Shown: positions 23,813 to 33,933 of the stretch, piece by piece | Position numbering within the stretch: position 1 is the first letter of the stretch | Layout: the number at the start of each line of letters is the position of its first letter | NCBI GenBank assembly: GCA_017521285.1 | Contig: JAFXDG010000024.1 | Span: 1-59,234 of the forward strand | Length of the DNA stretch: 59,234 nucleotides | Direction: 5' to 3' | Source of the DNA: Bacteroidaceae bacterium | GTDB lineage: Bacteria > Bacteroidota > Bacteroidia > Bacteroidales > Bacteroidaceae | Program-made: the position numbers and the translations under genes | Notes under the pieces: model-generated | The model's database searches: none | What the model saw: the letters and a program-made list of their open reading frames with translations, nothing else | Told to the model about the DNA's origin: nothing

Positions 23813-26149
23813 ATGAAGAATGTATGGAAGAAAGTCCTGCTCGGTGCAGGCCTGCTGATGATGGTGCTACCGATGGTGGCTGCCAAGCCCAATAAGCAGA
23901 ACAAAGAGGCGCTGGAAGTGCGCAAAATTATTGACAAAGTAAATACGTACTGGCAAACGAACAACAAGCCTGAAGTACGCTCCTTCTGGGACAATGCCGC
24001 TTACCACACAGGTAACATGGAGGCTTACTTCCTGACAGGAAATGAAAAATATCGTGCCTACTCCGAGGCTTGGGCAAACCACAATCAGTGGAAGGGAGCC
24101 AAGAGCAACAACCGTGCCGAGTGGGTGTACAATTACGGTGAGACGGACAAGCACGTGCTCTTTGGTGATTGGCAGATTTGTTTCCAGACGTACATCGACC
24201 TCTATAATATCCAACCGGAAGACCATAAAGTTCGCCGTGCACGCGAGGTGATGGAGTATCAGATGAGCACTCCGAAGAATGACTATTGGTGGTGGAGCGA
24301 CGGCCTCTACATGGTAATGCCCGTAATGACCAAGCTCTACAAACTCACTGGCAACCAGCAGTATTTGGACAAACTCTACGAGTACATTTGTTATTCGGAC
24401 AAAATCATGTACGACCAGGAGACGGGTATTTATTACCGTGATGCGAAGTACGTCTATCCCAAGCACAAGAGTGCCAATGGCAAGAAAGACTTTTGGGCAC
24501 GTGGCGACGGATGGGTGTTGGCCGGACTTGCCAAAGTGTTGAAAGACCTGCCTGCCGACTACAAGCATCGCCAGTTCTTTGTTGACAAGTACAAGAGGTT
24601 GGCCAAGGCCATTGCCGAAATCCAGCAACCCGAGGGATATTGGACACGAAGCATGATGGATCCCGACCATGCTCCCGGCCCTGAGACAAGCGGTACAGCC
24701 TTTTTCACTTACGGATTCCTTTGGGGTATTAATAATGGCTATTTGGACGAAGAAATTTATTTCCCCGTTGTAGAAAAATCTTGGGCCTACCTGAAAAATA
24801 AAGCGTTGCAGAAAGACGGTAAGGTGGGATACGTACAACCCATTGGTGAAAGAGCTATCCCCGGACAGGTGGTAGATGTCAATTCACAATCCAATTTCGG
24901 TGTTGGTGCTTTCTTGTTGGCTGCATGCGAATATGTGCGTTATCTCGAAAGCCGCACTCCCCAAGCAGGTAACGACCGTGCCTATTGGGTTGACCTTGCT
25001 TACAAAATGGCAGCTCCTGTATTGAGCAATATGGCTGAGGGCAAGTTGCAAACCAATATGCAGATTGAAGTAAGCCCCAGCTTCGATAATCGCGACAAGC
25101 GTGTGACCTATATGGAAGCCTTTGGCCGATTGATGGCCGGTGTGGCTCCTTGGCTCTCACTTCCTGATGACGACACCGAGGAGGGAAAGATGCGTAAGCA
25201 ACTCCGCGAGTGGGCATTGAAAAGCTATGCTAATGCCGTTGACCCACAAAGTCCTGATTATTTGCTTTGGCGCAATGAAGGTCAACCATTGGTTGATGCC
25301 GCCTATATTGCCGAGAGTTTTCTTCGTGCTTACGACCAACTTTGGAAACCTTTGGATGAAACTACCCAAAAGCGTTATATCGAAGAGTTCACTCTGCTTC
25401 GTCGCGTAGATCCCCCTTACACCAACTGGTTGCTCTTCTCCAGCATCATCGAGAGTTTCTTGGCCAAGGCAGGTGCTCCCTACGATGCCTATCGCGTGAA
25501 CTCTGCTTGCCGTAAGATGGAGGAATGGTATGTGGGCGATGGTTGGTATTCAGACGGCCCCGTGTTTGCCTTCGATTACTATAGCAGTTATGTCTTCCAC
25601 CCCATGTATTTGGAGACTTTGCAAGCCATGAAGGACGCTAAGGCTTACACTCGTATCCACTACGGACAATACTATGCCCGTGCCCTTGAGCGTTGCCAGA
25701 AGTTCAGCATCGTACTCGAACGCCTCATTTCGCCCGAAGGTACCTTCCCTGTATTCGGTCGTTCAATTCCTTATCGTATGGCCGCAATGCAACCCCTTGC
25801 ACTGATGGCTTGGTATCAGACATTGCCTGGCGGACTCACCAACGGACAAGTACGCTCGGCTCTTACCGCCACCATGAAGAGCATGTTCGATGGCAAAGAG
25901 AATTTTAACGAAGGTGGATTCCTCACCATCGGATTCTGTGGACGCCAACCCAATGTAGCTGACTGGTACACCAACAACGGAAGCCTCTACATGACTTCGC
26001 TTTCTTTCCTTCCTCTTGGCCTTCCTGCAACTCATCCCTTCTGGACAGATGCACCGGCTGACTGGACATCGAAGAAAGCATGGAGTGGACAGCCTTTCCC
26101 AAAAGATCATCAGTGGAAAGACCACATCGTGACAAAAGACTTGTATTGA
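23813..26149 (+). CDS. Two-domain exported enzyme: GH105/GH88-type unsaturated glycuronyl hydrolase plus DUF2264
   Basis: A 778-residue secreted protein with signal peptide (residues 1-24, LLMMVLPMVAAKP). Residues about 35-380 form an alpha/alpha barrel of the unsaturated rhamnogalacturonyl hydrolase type; WARGDGWVLAGLAKVL contains the expected catalytic Asp. Residues about 390-775 are a DUF2264 domain (starting YWVDLAYKMAAPVLSN), a family I associate with GH154 glucuronidases; that link is from memory. The fusion would let one protein remove an unsaturated uronic acid and a second, probably also acidic, sugar from pectin or arabinogalactan side chains. It is a single gene with its own promoter and no SusC/D pair nearby. 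Confidence 0.88.
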   Translation: MKNVWKKVLLGAGLLMMVLPMVAAKPNKQNKEALEVRKIIDKVNTYWQTNNKPEVRSFWDNAAYHTGNMEAYFLTGNEKYRAYSEAWANHNQWKGAKSNNRAEWVYNYGETDKHVLFGDWQICFQTYIDLYNIQPEDHKVRRAREVMEYQMSTPKNDYWWWSDGLYMVMPVMTKLYKLTGNQQYLDKLYEYICYSDKIMYDQETGIYYRDAKYVYPKHKSANGKKDFWARGDGWVLAGLAKVLKDLPADYKHRQFFVDKYKRLAKAIAEIQQPEGYWTRSMMDPDHAPGPETSGTAFFTYGFLWGINNGYLDEEIYFPVVEKSWAYLKNKALQKDGKVGYVQPIGERAIPGQVVDVNSQSNFGVGAFLLAACEYVRYLESRTPQAGNDRAYWVDLAYKMAAPVLSNMAEGKLQTNMQIEVSPSFDNRDKRVTYMEAFGRLMAGVAPWLSLPDDDTEEGKMRKQLREWALKSYANAVDPQSPDYLLWRNEGQPLVDAAYIAESFLRAYDQLWKPLDETTQKRYIEEFTLLRRVDPPYTNWLLFSSIIESFLAKAGAPYDAYRVNSACRKMEEWYVGDGWYSDGPVFAFDYYSSYVFHPMYLETLQAMKDAKAYTRIHYGQYYARALERCQKFSIVLERLISPEGTFPVFGRSIPYRMAAMQPLALMAWYQTLPGGLTNGQVRSALTATMKSMFDGKENFNEGGFLTIGFCGRQPNVADWYTNNGSLYMTSLSFLPLGLPATHPFWTDAPADWTSKKAWSGQPFPKDHQWKDHIVTKDLY

Positions 26150-26187
26150 TGAAAATATAAGAATAAAAAATGAAGAGTGAAGAATCC

Positions 26188-26218
26188 AAGAGTGAAAGCC
26201 ATGTGATTTTTCACTCTT
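26188..26218 (+). terminator. Terminator-like hairpin after the GH105 gene
   Basis: AAGAGTGAAA (26188-26197) pairs with TTTCACTCTT (26209-26218). The same AGTGAAAAA/TTTTTCACT word is used in the rpiB terminator at 41471-41534. Confidence 0.65.
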
Positions 26219-26365
26219 TGTTTTCAATATCCAGTGAGTGTATCTGCATTGAAAAAAGATTAGCAGAATAGCTACAAACATCCTTTCCATATATAAAAAA
26301 GGTGAAAATGGGCGGATTTTCATGATAATGTCGTACATTTGCAACGGAAATTTGTTGTCTATGGC

Positions 26366-27229
26366 ATGAGACAACTTAAGATTTTCAAGAGCATAACCAA
26401 CCGTGAGAGTGCCGCGCTGGAGAAGTACTTACAGGAAATAGGGCGTGAAGAGCTGATTACGGTAGAGGAAGAAGCCGAGCTGGCTGTTCGTATCCGCAAG
26501 GGCGATCGCGAAGCTTTGGAGAGGTTGACAAAGGCAAACTTGCGGTTTGTCGTATCGGTGGCCAAGCAATATCAGAATCAAGGATTGGCTTTGCCTGACC
26601 TTATCAATGAAGGAAACTTAGGATTGATAAAAGCCGCCGAGAAATTTGACGAAACGCGTGGCTTCAAATTCATCAGCTATGCCGTCTGGTGGATACGCCA
26701 ATCCATCCTTCAGGCTTTGGCCGAGCAATCGCGTATCGTGCGTCTGCCACTCAATCAGGTGGGGCATTTGAACCGCATAAATCGCGCTTTCTCCAAGTTT
26801 GAGCAGGAGTATGAGCGTAATCCTTCTTCCGATGAATTGGCTGAAGTGATGGATATAGAGCCAGAGAAGGTTGAGGAAATGATGCGGATGGCTGGAAAAC
26901 ATACGAGCATCGATGCCCCTTTTGCAGAAGGCGAAGAAAGTAACATGCTGGATGTCTTGGCCGATGCTGGTGCCACGGTGGCCGATGAACAATTCGACAA
27001 AGAGTCTTTGGCCATAGAGGTACGCCGTACGTTGGCGCTCTTGCCCGAGCGTGAGCGTCTTATACTGAGTATGTTTTATGGCATTGACTATCCTGAACAA
27101 ACTTTGGAGGAAATAGGTGAGAAGTTGGGGTTGAGTCGCGAACGGGTGCGACAAATCAAGGAAAAGACATTGAAAAAACTTCGTATCGATGCTTCTCATA
27201 ATGGTTTGCTGAAACCCTTTTTAGGGTAA
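26366..27229 (+). CDS. RNA polymerase sigma factor, RpoD/SigA type
   Basis: A 287-residue sigma-70 factor with regions 1.2 to 4.2 and no region 1.1, the normal Bacteroidetes form. Region 2 contains [19 protein letters not shown] and [14 protein letters not shown]; region 4 has [20 protein letters not shown]. The frame is open from 26339, but a -7 box TACATTTG at 26334-26341 places the transcript start near 26348, and [16 protein letters not shown] is the conserved N terminus, so the start is 26366. Regions 3 to 4 differ from the Bacteroides RpoD that I recall, so a second, RpoD-like paralogue is not excluded. Confidence 0.9.
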   Translation: MRQLKIFKSITNRESAALEKYLQEIGREELITVEEEAELAVRIRKGDREALERLTKANLRFVVSVAKQYQNQGLALPDLINEGNLGLIKAAEKFDETRGFKFISYAVWWIRQSILQALAEQSRIVRLPLNQVGHLNRINRAFSKFEQEYERNPSSDELAEVMDIEPEKVEEMMRMAGKHTSIDAPFAEGEESNMLDVLADAGATVADEQFDKESLAIEVRRTLALLPERERLILSMFYGIDYPEQTLEEIGEKLGLSRERVRQIKEKTLKKLRIDASHNGLLKPFLG

Positions 27230-27282
27230 AGAAACGAGAAATGAAAATTAAGTATAAAATAATAATAAATAAAGGAAAGAAA

Positions 27283-27708
27283 ATGAAGGTTTTAAAATAT
27301 GTGATTTGTTTGGCTTGTGCTATGTGGATGGGAACAACCATGATTTCAGCCAAAAATGATAAAGATGCCCAACCAGAGGAGCAGACGGTTTATATATTTG
27401 GTATGGCATGTGCCTTTGGTGATTCTTTGGTTCACTTTACCGATGTTCAAGAGATTAAAGGTCTCGAATTGGTCAATAAGGGATTTTTGGAATATCGTAG
27501 TCTCTATAGCTATCAGTTGAAGAACTATCTTGAGAATGCCAAGAATTTGCCTAATCGCACATGTACGGTATATTTCTCTGAGAAAAAGAGTAAGTTGGAA
27601 AAGACTTTTGCCAAATTCAAGAAACGCTATCAGGGAGACAAATCGGTTGCTCTTCGTCCGTTGGGGGCACAAGAGTTTTCTTTCACACGTCACGGAGGGG
27701 CTGAATAG
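27283..27708 (+). CDS. Exported hypothetical protein (141 aa)
   Basis: Family not recognised. It has a signal peptide (MKVLKYVICLACAMWMGTTM, cleavage near ISA-KN). The mature part has a short beta strand YIFGMACAFGDSLVHF and a helical basic tail. The frame is open from 27241, but the start at 27283 gives a proper signal peptide. It follows the sigma factor by 53 bases and may share its transcript. Its end is 2 bases from the end of convergent comF. Confidence 0.7.
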   Translation: MKVLKYVICLACAMWMGTTMISAKNDKDAQPEEQTVYIFGMACAFGDSLVHFTDVQEIKGLELVNKGFLEYRSLYSYQLKNYLENAKNLPNRTCTVYFSEKKSKLEKTFAKFKKRYQGDKSVALRPLGAQEFSFTRHGGAE

Positions 27709-27710
27709 CC

Positions 27711-28445
27711 TTATCCATCGTGGGCAACAGCTAATGTGGCAATGCTTATCTGGCAATCGGGTATTGCCTTTAAAATGGTTTGAGCACAGGCCGAAAGAGT
27801 GGCTCCAGTGGTACTCACATCGTCAACCAACAATATGTGTTTCTTCTGTATCTTATGAATGTCCTGTGGGTTGACGTCAAAGATTCCTTTCACGTTTTCC
27901 CAACGTTGTTTACTGCTTTTCAAGTGTGTTTGTGTGGGATTGTCTATGGTGCGAACCAACGATTCATCTCCCATGGGAATACCAGTTACATCACTGATGC
28001 CTTTGGCCAATAGGGAGCATTGGTTGTATCCGCGTAGTTTCATACGATTGGTGGACAATGGGACAGGGACAATCAAATCAATACCTTCAAAGAAGTTTGT
28101 TTTTCCTGATTGGAAATGGGTTGCCATACATCGTCCCATTTCAATTCCCATGCGGGTATTTCCATAATATTTCAATTCATGGAGAATCTTGTGTACAGGA
28201 TTTTCGGGTGTATAGAAAAAGTAACTGGCAGCTCTCTCTATAGGCACGAGTCCGTAAAAACGTTGCTCAAAAGGATTGCCCCGTCGCTGATGGTACAGGG
28301 TGTGGGGCAATGTGCTCAGACAATGTAAGCATATTGTTTCATTCCATTCGGTCAACCGGTTTCCGCATACGGGGCATTTGCGGGGAAATAGCAAGTCGGT
28401 GAATGAATGAAGTAGCGTGTACACCTTTTTTTTATTCTTCAGCAC
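27711..28445 (-). CDS. ComF family phosphoribosyltransferase-like protein
   Basis: A 244-residue ComF-type protein. The N-terminal four-Cys zinc motif (CPVCG then CLHC, about residues 20-42) is followed by a phosphoribosyltransferase fold with the PRPP loop HILLVDDVSTTGATL (about 205-219). ComF helps DNA uptake in competent bacteria; in Bacteroidetes its role is unproven. It overlaps the upstream pseudouridine synthase gene by 14 bases. Confidence 0.9.
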   Translation of the reverse strand: MLKNKKKVYTLLHSFTDLLFPRKCPVCGNRLTEWNETICLHCLSTLPHTLYHQRRGNPFEQRFYGLVPIERAASYFFYTPENPVHKILHELKYYGNTRMGIEMGRCMATHFQSGKTNFFEGIDLIVPVPLSTNRMKLRGYNQCSLLAKGISDVTGIPMGDESLVRTIDNPTQTHLKSSKQRWENVKGIFDVNPQDIHKIQKKHILLVDDVSTTGATLSACAQTILKAIPDCQISIATLAVAHDG

Positions 28446-29355
28446 TTTCAGAATGCATCAACAATTTGCGGAAATTCATCGGATAAGGAGTCTCAAACTC
28501 CAAAAGTTCCCCAGTTACGGGATGGAAGAACTTCAGTCGGAAGGCGTGCATGGCCATTCGCCTGATGGGGCTTTCCTGTATGTCGCCTACTATGGGATGA
28601 TTCAATACTTGCATGTGGGTGCGTATCTGCTCTTTGCGTCCGTATCCCAACTCCAACTCAAGCAACGAATATCCGTTGGTTCGCTTGATGGTGGTGTAGT
28701 GTGTTATAGCCTTGTCTGGTGAATAGTTCGTAATTGTTTCAGCTGTATATACTTGTCCGTCAACGAGCCACGAGGAGACAACACCGTGAGTTTTCTCCAT
28801 TTCGCCTTCCACTACGGCCACAAAGGTACGTTCTTTCACCACTCTTTCCCAATTGTCCTGCAAATTTTTCTTGGTGCGCTCGTCCTTGGCAAAAATCATG
28901 AGGCCCGAGGCTTCACGGTCAAGTCGGTGTACACCATATATGCGTTGTTGTTTGCTTGAACGTTTCACGTATTCATCCAAGATGGAGAATACGGTGCGTT
29001 CGCGCTTCTTGTCGTTGGCTACGGCTGGTATCCCTTCGCGTTTCTCTATGACGATGAGATAAGCGTCTTCATAAACAAGTTTTATCAGTTGGCTCTTGAA
29101 CTCTTTCTTGTTGTGGCTCTTGCTTATCTGAACAGTCATGCCTGGGCGCAATTCAAAGTCGTACTGGGTTGTTATCTTCTTGTCCACCACGACGGTGCGA
29201 TGGCTCAGCAAGGCTTTTGCCTTATTGCGGCTTATGTTTCCTTGGGTAATCAGAAAATCCATCAAACCAATGGGCTCCTTTACGGTGGGCATGTTGGTGA
29301 ATTGTTCGGCTTTTCTGGCAATAGGGCGGCCAGGAGTGTTATTTCTGTTTCGCAT
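28432..29355 (-). CDS. RluA-family pseudouridine synthase with S4 domain
   Basis: A 307-residue RNA pseudouridine synthase. An S4-like RNA-binding domain (FLITQGNISRNKAKALL, then TVVVDKKI; residues about 33-70) precedes the catalytic domain with HRLDREASGLMIFAKD (catalytic Asp) and GRKEQIRTHM. Which rRNA or tRNA uridine it modifies cannot be told. Overlapping comF follows, so the two are an operon. Confidence 0.92.
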   Translation of the reverse strand: MRNRNNTPGRPIARKAEQFTNMPTVKEPIGLMDFLITQGNISRNKAKALLSHRTVVVDKKITTQYDFELRPGMTVQISKSHNKKEFKSQLIKLVYEDAYLIVIEKREGIPAVANDKKRERTVFSILDEYVKRSSKQQRIYGVHRLDREASGLMIFAKDERTKKNLQDNWERVVKERTFVAVVEGEMEKTHGVVSSWLVDGQVYTAETITNYSPDKAITHYTTIKRTNGYSLLELELGYGRKEQIRTHMQVLNHPIVGDIQESPIRRMAMHAFRLKFFHPVTGELLEFETPYPMNFRKLLMHSESAEE

Positions 29356-29376
29356 ACTTCTTGTTTTTTGTTAACG

Positions 29377-29460
29377 AACCTTAGCCTTGGGCTCAACTCT
29401 CCTTATCTCAGGGGTAAGGTTGCCTTATCCTTGGGTTAAGGTGGCTTTATCTTATGGCCG
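29377..29460. repeat. GGTTAAGG/CCTTATC word repeats
   Basis: CCTTA and TAAGG words recur in both orientations (CCTTAGCC, CCTTATC, GGTAAGGT, GGTTAAGG). They fill the gap between two minus-strand RNA-modification genes and resemble the words at 23638-23704. Confidence 0.6.
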
Positions 29461-29475
29461 GTGTTGTCTATTTTT

Positions 29476-30909
29476 TTATCCTTTGTTTTCTCCTCTTTTT
29501 TCCAGCAACACTACGTTTTCTACATGATGCGTATGGGGGAACATGTCCACGGGTTGTACGGCTGCTACGCGATAATCCTTGTCGAGCAATTGCAAGTCGC
29601 GTGCTTGTGTGGCAGGATTGCAACTTACATAGACAATGCGTTGTGGTGCGGCAAAAAGGATGGCGTCAATCACATCGTTGTGCATACCTGCGCGTGGGGG
29701 ATCGGTGATGATGACATCGGGTCGCCCGTGTTCTTCAATAAAGTCGCGGGTAAGGATGTCTTTCATGTCTCCAGCATAGAAGAGGGTATTCTCTATACCA
29801 TTGATGGCCGAGTTTACTTTTGCATCCTCGATGGCTTCGGGCACATATTCGATACCCACCACCTTGCGGGCTTGACGACTGACGAAGTTGGCAATGGTGC
29901 CTGTGCCTGTGTAGAGGTCATAGACAAGTTCGTTGCCCGTAAGGCCTGCATACGCGCGAGCTATTTTATATAGGTTATATGCCTGTTCGCTATTTGTCTG
30001 ATAGAAGGATTTCGGCCCTACCTTGAAGCGTAATCCTTCCATTTCCTCAAATATGTGGTCGTTGCCACGGAAAACGTGTACGTCCAAGTCTCCGATGGTG
30101 TCGTTGCACTTGTTGTTGATGACGTAGAGCAACGATGTGATTTCGGGAAATCCGTCGGCCACATATTGTAGCAATCCCTTCATCTGATCTTCCTCTTCGG
30201 GACAGGTGGCATTGCATTGCAGGAGTACCATCAGTTCGCCCGTTGACGAGGTTCGTATCATCAGGTTTCGGAGCAATCCTTCTTGTGTCCTCAGATTGAA
30301 GAACGAAAGTCCTTTCTCGTAAGCATAGTCGCGCATGGCATTGCGGATGCGGTTGCTGATGTCGTCCTGAAGCCAGCACTTCTCAATGGCCAGCACCTTA
30401 TCGAAGGCGCCGGGGATGTGGAAGCCTACGGCATTCATCTGGTCATATTTGACCTCTTGCGCCACCTCCTCTTCGGTGAGCCAACGTTTGTTGCTGAAGG
30501 TGAACTCCAGCTTGTTACGATAGAATTGGGTCTTTTCGCTTCCCAAGATAGGAGTGATTTCCGGTAGTTCGATTTTTCCGATACGGCGCAGATTTGCCTC
30601 CACTTGCTTCTGCTTGTATTTGATTTGCTCTTCGTATGGTAAAACCTGCCACTTGCATCCGCCACACACGCCATAGTGTTGGCAAAAGGGTACTGAGCGG
30701 GTAGGGGAGTATTCGTGGAAGTGTACGGCTACGGCTTCGGCGTAACTGTGCTTCTTGCGTTTAACCTGCAAATCTACCACGTCGCCGGGCACTACGTAGG
30801 GTACAAACACCACCATTTCATTCACGCGCGCCAAAGCCATACCTTCAGCGGCTACATCCGTTATCGTTACCTTTTCGAGCAAAGGAAGTTGTTTCTTTTT
30901 TCGGGCCAT
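29476..30909 (-). CDS. rlmD: 23S rRNA (uracil-C5)-methyltransferase, RlmD/RumA family
   Basis: A 477-residue AdoMet-dependent enzyme that forms m5U in 23S rRNA. An N-terminal TRAM domain (LLEKVTITDVAAEGMALARV) is followed by the iron-sulphur Cys cluster CQHYGVCGGCKW, the AdoMet motif YDLYTGTGTIANF, and the catalytic Cys in VSCNPAT. Which uridine (747 or 1939) is modified, so RlmC, RlmD or RlmCD, cannot be settled from sequence alone. It lies upstream of the pseudouridine synthase on the same strand. Confidence 0.9.
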   Translation of the reverse strand: MARKKKQLPLLEKVTITDVAAEGMALARVNEMVVFVPYVVPGDVVDLQVKRKKHSYAEAVAVHFHEYSPTRSVPFCQHYGVCGGCKWQVLPYEEQIKYKQKQVEANLRRIGKIELPEITPILGSEKTQFYRNKLEFTFSNKRWLTEEEVAQEVKYDQMNAVGFHIPGAFDKVLAIEKCWLQDDISNRIRNAMRDYAYEKGLSFFNLRTQEGLLRNLMIRTSSTGELMVLLQCNATCPEEEDQMKGLLQYVADGFPEITSLLYVINNKCNDTIGDLDVHVFRGNDHIFEEMEGLRFKVGPKSFYQTNSEQAYNLYKIARAYAGLTGNELVYDLYTGTGTIANFVSRQARKVVGIEYVPEAIEDAKVNSAINGIENTLFYAGDMKDILTRDFIEEHGRPDVIITDPPRAGMHNDVIDAILFAAPQRIVYVSCNPATQARDLQLLDKDYRVAAVQPVDMFPHTHHVENVVLLEKRGENKG

Positions 30910-31046
30910 TCTTAGTCAAGATAATAAATATGTTGCAAAAATACGCCTTTTTCTCCGATTATTTTCTCTTGTACAGGGAAAAATTTTCTTTCTGGTAGGG
31001 AAAAAATAAAATGCGAGTTAATGTGTGCTATTTTTCCACTCCAATG

Positions 31047-31078
31047 TTTGGGATTTCCACCTTTTTTATATAGCTTTG
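31047..31078 (+). promoter_or_regulatory. ppdK promoter
   Basis: TTTG at 31047-31050, 20 bases, then TAGCTTTG at 31071-31078. The predicted start near 31085 leaves a leader of about 60 bases before the ATG at 31148. Confidence 0.82.
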
Positions 31079-31147
31079 CAGACTGATTGAGAAAGAAACT
31101 ATGAATTAACATATTTATTAATTTTTAAAATTACTAAATCAGACAGT

Positions 31148-33868
31148 ATGGACAAAAAAAGAGTCTACACCTTCGGTAATGGACAAGCCGAGGGAAAAGC
31201 AGACATGAGAAATCTGTTGGGTGGTAAGGGCGCAAACCTTGCCGAGATGAACCTGATTGGTGTACCCGTACCTCCGGGCTTCACCATTACAACAGATGTT
31301 TGTAACGAGTACTTTGCAGAAGGCAAAGATAAGGTAGTTGCCCTGTTGAAGGACGATGTGTTGAAGGCTGTTGCCAACATCGAAACCCTCATGAACTCTA
31401 AGTTCGGCGACACTGAAAATCCTCTGTTGGTATCAGTTCGTTCAGGTGCTCGTGCTTCAATGCCCGGTATGATGGATACTATCCTTAACCTCGGTTTGAA
31501 CGACGAGGTGGTTGAGGGTATGATCCGCAAGACTGGCAATGCCCGTTTCGCATGGGATTCATACCGTCGTTTCGTACAGATGTACGGTGACGTTGTGCTC
31601 GGCATGAAGCCCGTTAACAAGGAAGATATCGATCCGTTCGAAGCCATCATCGAAGAGGTGAAGGAAGCTAAGGGCGTGAAGTTGGATAACGAACTCGAAG
31701 TAGAAGACCTGAAGGAACTCGTTGCCAAGTTCAAGGCAGCCGTGAAGGCTCAGACTGGCAAGGACTTCCCGACTGACTCTTACGAGCAGTTGTGGGGTGC
31801 TATCTGCGCTGTGTTCGACAGTTGGATGAACGAGCGTGCCATCCTCTACCGTAAGATGGAGGGTATCCCTGCAGAGTGGGGTACAGCCGTTAACGTACAG
31901 GCGATGGTATTCGGTAACATGGGCGAGACTTCAGCTACTGGTGTATGCTTCAGCCGCGATGCCGGTAATGGTGAGGACCTCTTCAATGGTGAGTACCTCA
32001 TCAACGCTCAGGGTGAAGACGTGGTTGCCGGTATCCGCACTCCCCAGCAGATTACCAAGATTGGTTCTCAGCGTTGGGCAGAGCGTGCAGGCATCAGCGA
32101 AGAAGAGCGCGTAGCCAAGTATCCTTCTATGGAAGAGGCTATGCCCGAAATCTATGCTGAGTTGGATGCCCTCCAGACTAAGCTCGAAAACCACTATAAG
32201 GATATGCAGGACATGGAGTTCACCGTACAGGAAGGCAAACTCTGGTTCCTCCAGACTCGTAACGGTAAGCGTACAGGTTCTGCCATGGTGAAGATTGCTA
32301 TGGACCTCCTCCGTCAGGGTATGATTGACGAGAAGACTGCTCTCCAGCGTTGCGAGCCCAACAAGCTCGACGAGCTTCTCCACCCCGTATTCGACAAGAA
32401 GGCTTTGGCCAGCGCTAAGGTGTTGACTCGTGGTCTTCCCGCATCTCCTGGTGCAGCTTGCGGTCAGATTGTATTCTTTGCTGACGATGCTGCCAAGTGG
32501 GCCGAGGATGGCAAGAAGGTGGTAATGGTTCGTATCGAGACTTCTCCCGAAGACCTCGCAGGTATGGCCGTTGCTGAAGGTATCCTGACCGCCCGTGGTG
32601 GTATGACCTCTCACGCAGCAGTAGTTGCCCGCGGTATGGGTAAGTGCTGCGTATCAGGTGCCGGCGCTTTGAACATCGACTACAAGGCTCGCACTATCGA
32701 AGTGGATGGCGTAGTGTTGAAGGAAGGTGACTTCATCTCTCTCAACGGTACTACCGGACAGGTATATGCCGGCCAGGTTGAAACCAAGGCTGCCGAGGTT
32801 TCTGGTGACTTCGCTGACTTGATGGCTCTTTGTGAGAAATATACCAAGCTCGTTGTGCGTACCAACGCTGATACTCCCCACGATGCACAGGTTGCCCGCA
32901 ACTTCGGTGCTGTAGGTATCGGTCTCTGCCGTACAGAGCACATGTTCTTCGAGGCTGAGAAGATTGTGGCTATGCGCGAGATGATTCTTTCTCCCGATGC
33001 AGAAGGCCGCAAGAAGGCTCTTGCCAAGTTGTTGCCCTATCAGAAGGCCGACTTCTATGGCATCTTCAAGGCTATGGATGGATGCCCCGTAAACGTTCGT
33101 TTGCTCGATCCTCCTTTGCACGAGTTCGTACCCCACGATTTGAAGGGTCAGGAAGAGATGGCTAAGGCCATGGGCGTTACTGTTCAGTATATCCAGCAGC
33201 GCGTTGAAAGCCTTTGCGAAGCTAACCCGATGCTCGGTCACCGTGGTTGCCGCTTGGGTAACACATATCCCGAAATCACTGAAATGCAGACTCGCGCCAT
33301 CCTCGGTGCAGCTGTTCAGTTGAAGAAGGAAGGATGCGATCCTCATCCCGAAATCATGGTGCCTCTGACTGGTATCCTCTATGAGTTCGAGGCTCAGGAG
33401 AAGGTAATCCGCGAAACTGCTGCTGCTCTCTTCGCCGAAGAAGGTGTTGAGGTTGAGTTCAAGGTAGGTACAATGATTGAAATCCCGCGTGCTGCATTGA
33501 CTGCTAACCGCATCGCCAGCCGTGCCGAGTACTTCTCATTCGGTACTAACGACTTGACTCAGATGACCTTCGGTTACTCTCGTGACGACATCGCCAGCTT
33601 CCTCCCCGTTTACTTGGAGAAGAAGATTTTGAAGGTTGACCCCTTCCAGGTACTCGACCAGAATGGTGTAGGTCAGCTCGTTGAGATGGCCGTTGAGAAG
33701 GGTCGCTCAGTACGTCCTGAGTTGAAGTGTGGTATCTGTGGTGAGCACGGAGGTGAGCCCAGCTCAGTGAAGTTCTGCCACAAGGTAGGTTTGAACTATG
33801 TTTCATGTTCACCCTTCCGTGTGCCCATCGCACGCCTTGCCGCCGCGCAGGCTGCTGTAGAAGCATAA
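31148..33868 (+). CDS. ppdK: Pyruvate, phosphate dikinase
   Basis: Interconverts pyruvate, ATP and Pi with phosphoenolpyruvate, AMP and PPi; in Bacteroidales it is central to PPi-linked glycolysis or gluconeogenesis. The protein is full length at 906 residues. The N-terminal ATP-grasp domain has GKGANLAEMNLIGVPVPPGF. The phosphohistidine domain has GGMTSHAAVVARGMGKCCVSG, with its catalytic His (about residue 490). The C-terminal TIM barrel has FGTNDLTQMTFGYSRDD and CGICGEHGGEP. Codon use is strongly biased towards a small set of codons, as in highly expressed genes. Confidence 0.97.
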   Translation: MDKKRVYTFGNGQAEGKADMRNLLGGKGANLAEMNLIGVPVPPGFTITTDVCNEYFAEGKDKVVALLKDDVLKAVANIETLMNSKFGDTENPLLVSVRSGARASMPGMMDTILNLGLNDEVVEGMIRKTGNARFAWDSYRRFVQMYGDVVLGMKPVNKEDIDPFEAIIEEVKEAKGVKLDNELEVEDLKELVAKFKAAVKAQTGKDFPTDSYEQLWGAICAVFDSWMNERAILYRKMEGIPAEWGTAVNVQAMVFGNMGETSATGVCFSRDAGNGEDLFNGEYLINAQGEDVVAGIRTPQQITKIGSQRWAERAGISEEERVAKYPSMEEAMPEIYAELDALQTKLENHYKDMQDMEFTVQEGKLWFLQTRNGKRTGSAMVKIAMDLLRQGMIDEKTALQRCEPNKLDELLHPVFDKKALASAKVLTRGLPASPGAACGQIVFFADDAAKWAEDGKKVVMVRIETSPEDLAGMAVAEGILTARGGMTSHAAVVARGMGKCCVSGAGALNIDYKARTIEVDGVVLKEGDFISLNGTTGQVYAGQVETKAAEVSGDFADLMALCEKYTKLVVRTNADTPHDAQVARNFGAVGIGLCRTEHMFFEAEKIVAMREMILSPDAEGRKKALAKLLPYQKADFYGIFKAMDGCPVNVRLLDPPLHEFVPHDLKGQEEMAKAMGVTVQYIQQRVESLCEANPMLGHRGCRLGNTYPEITEMQTRAILGAAVQLKKEGCDPHPEIMVPLTGILYEFEAQEKVIRETAAALFAEEGVEVEFKVGTMIEIPRAALTANRIASRAEYFSFGTNDLTQMTFGYSRDDIASFLPVYLEKKILKVDPFQVLDQNGVGQLVEMAVEKGRSVRPELKCGICGEHGGEPSSVKFCHKVGLNYVSCSPFRVPIARLAAAQAAVEA

Positions 33869-33896
33869 TTTCTCATTGAGATAATTTGTTACAATC

Positions 33897-33933
33897 AAGG
33901 GGCTGTGTCAATGTTGACACGGCCCCTTTTTTT
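33897..33933 (+). terminator. ppdK terminator
   Basis: The arms 33897-33910 and 33915-33928 pair over 14 bases (AAGGGGC outer part, GTGTCA inner part, one G-U), then a run of T. Confidence 0.93.
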
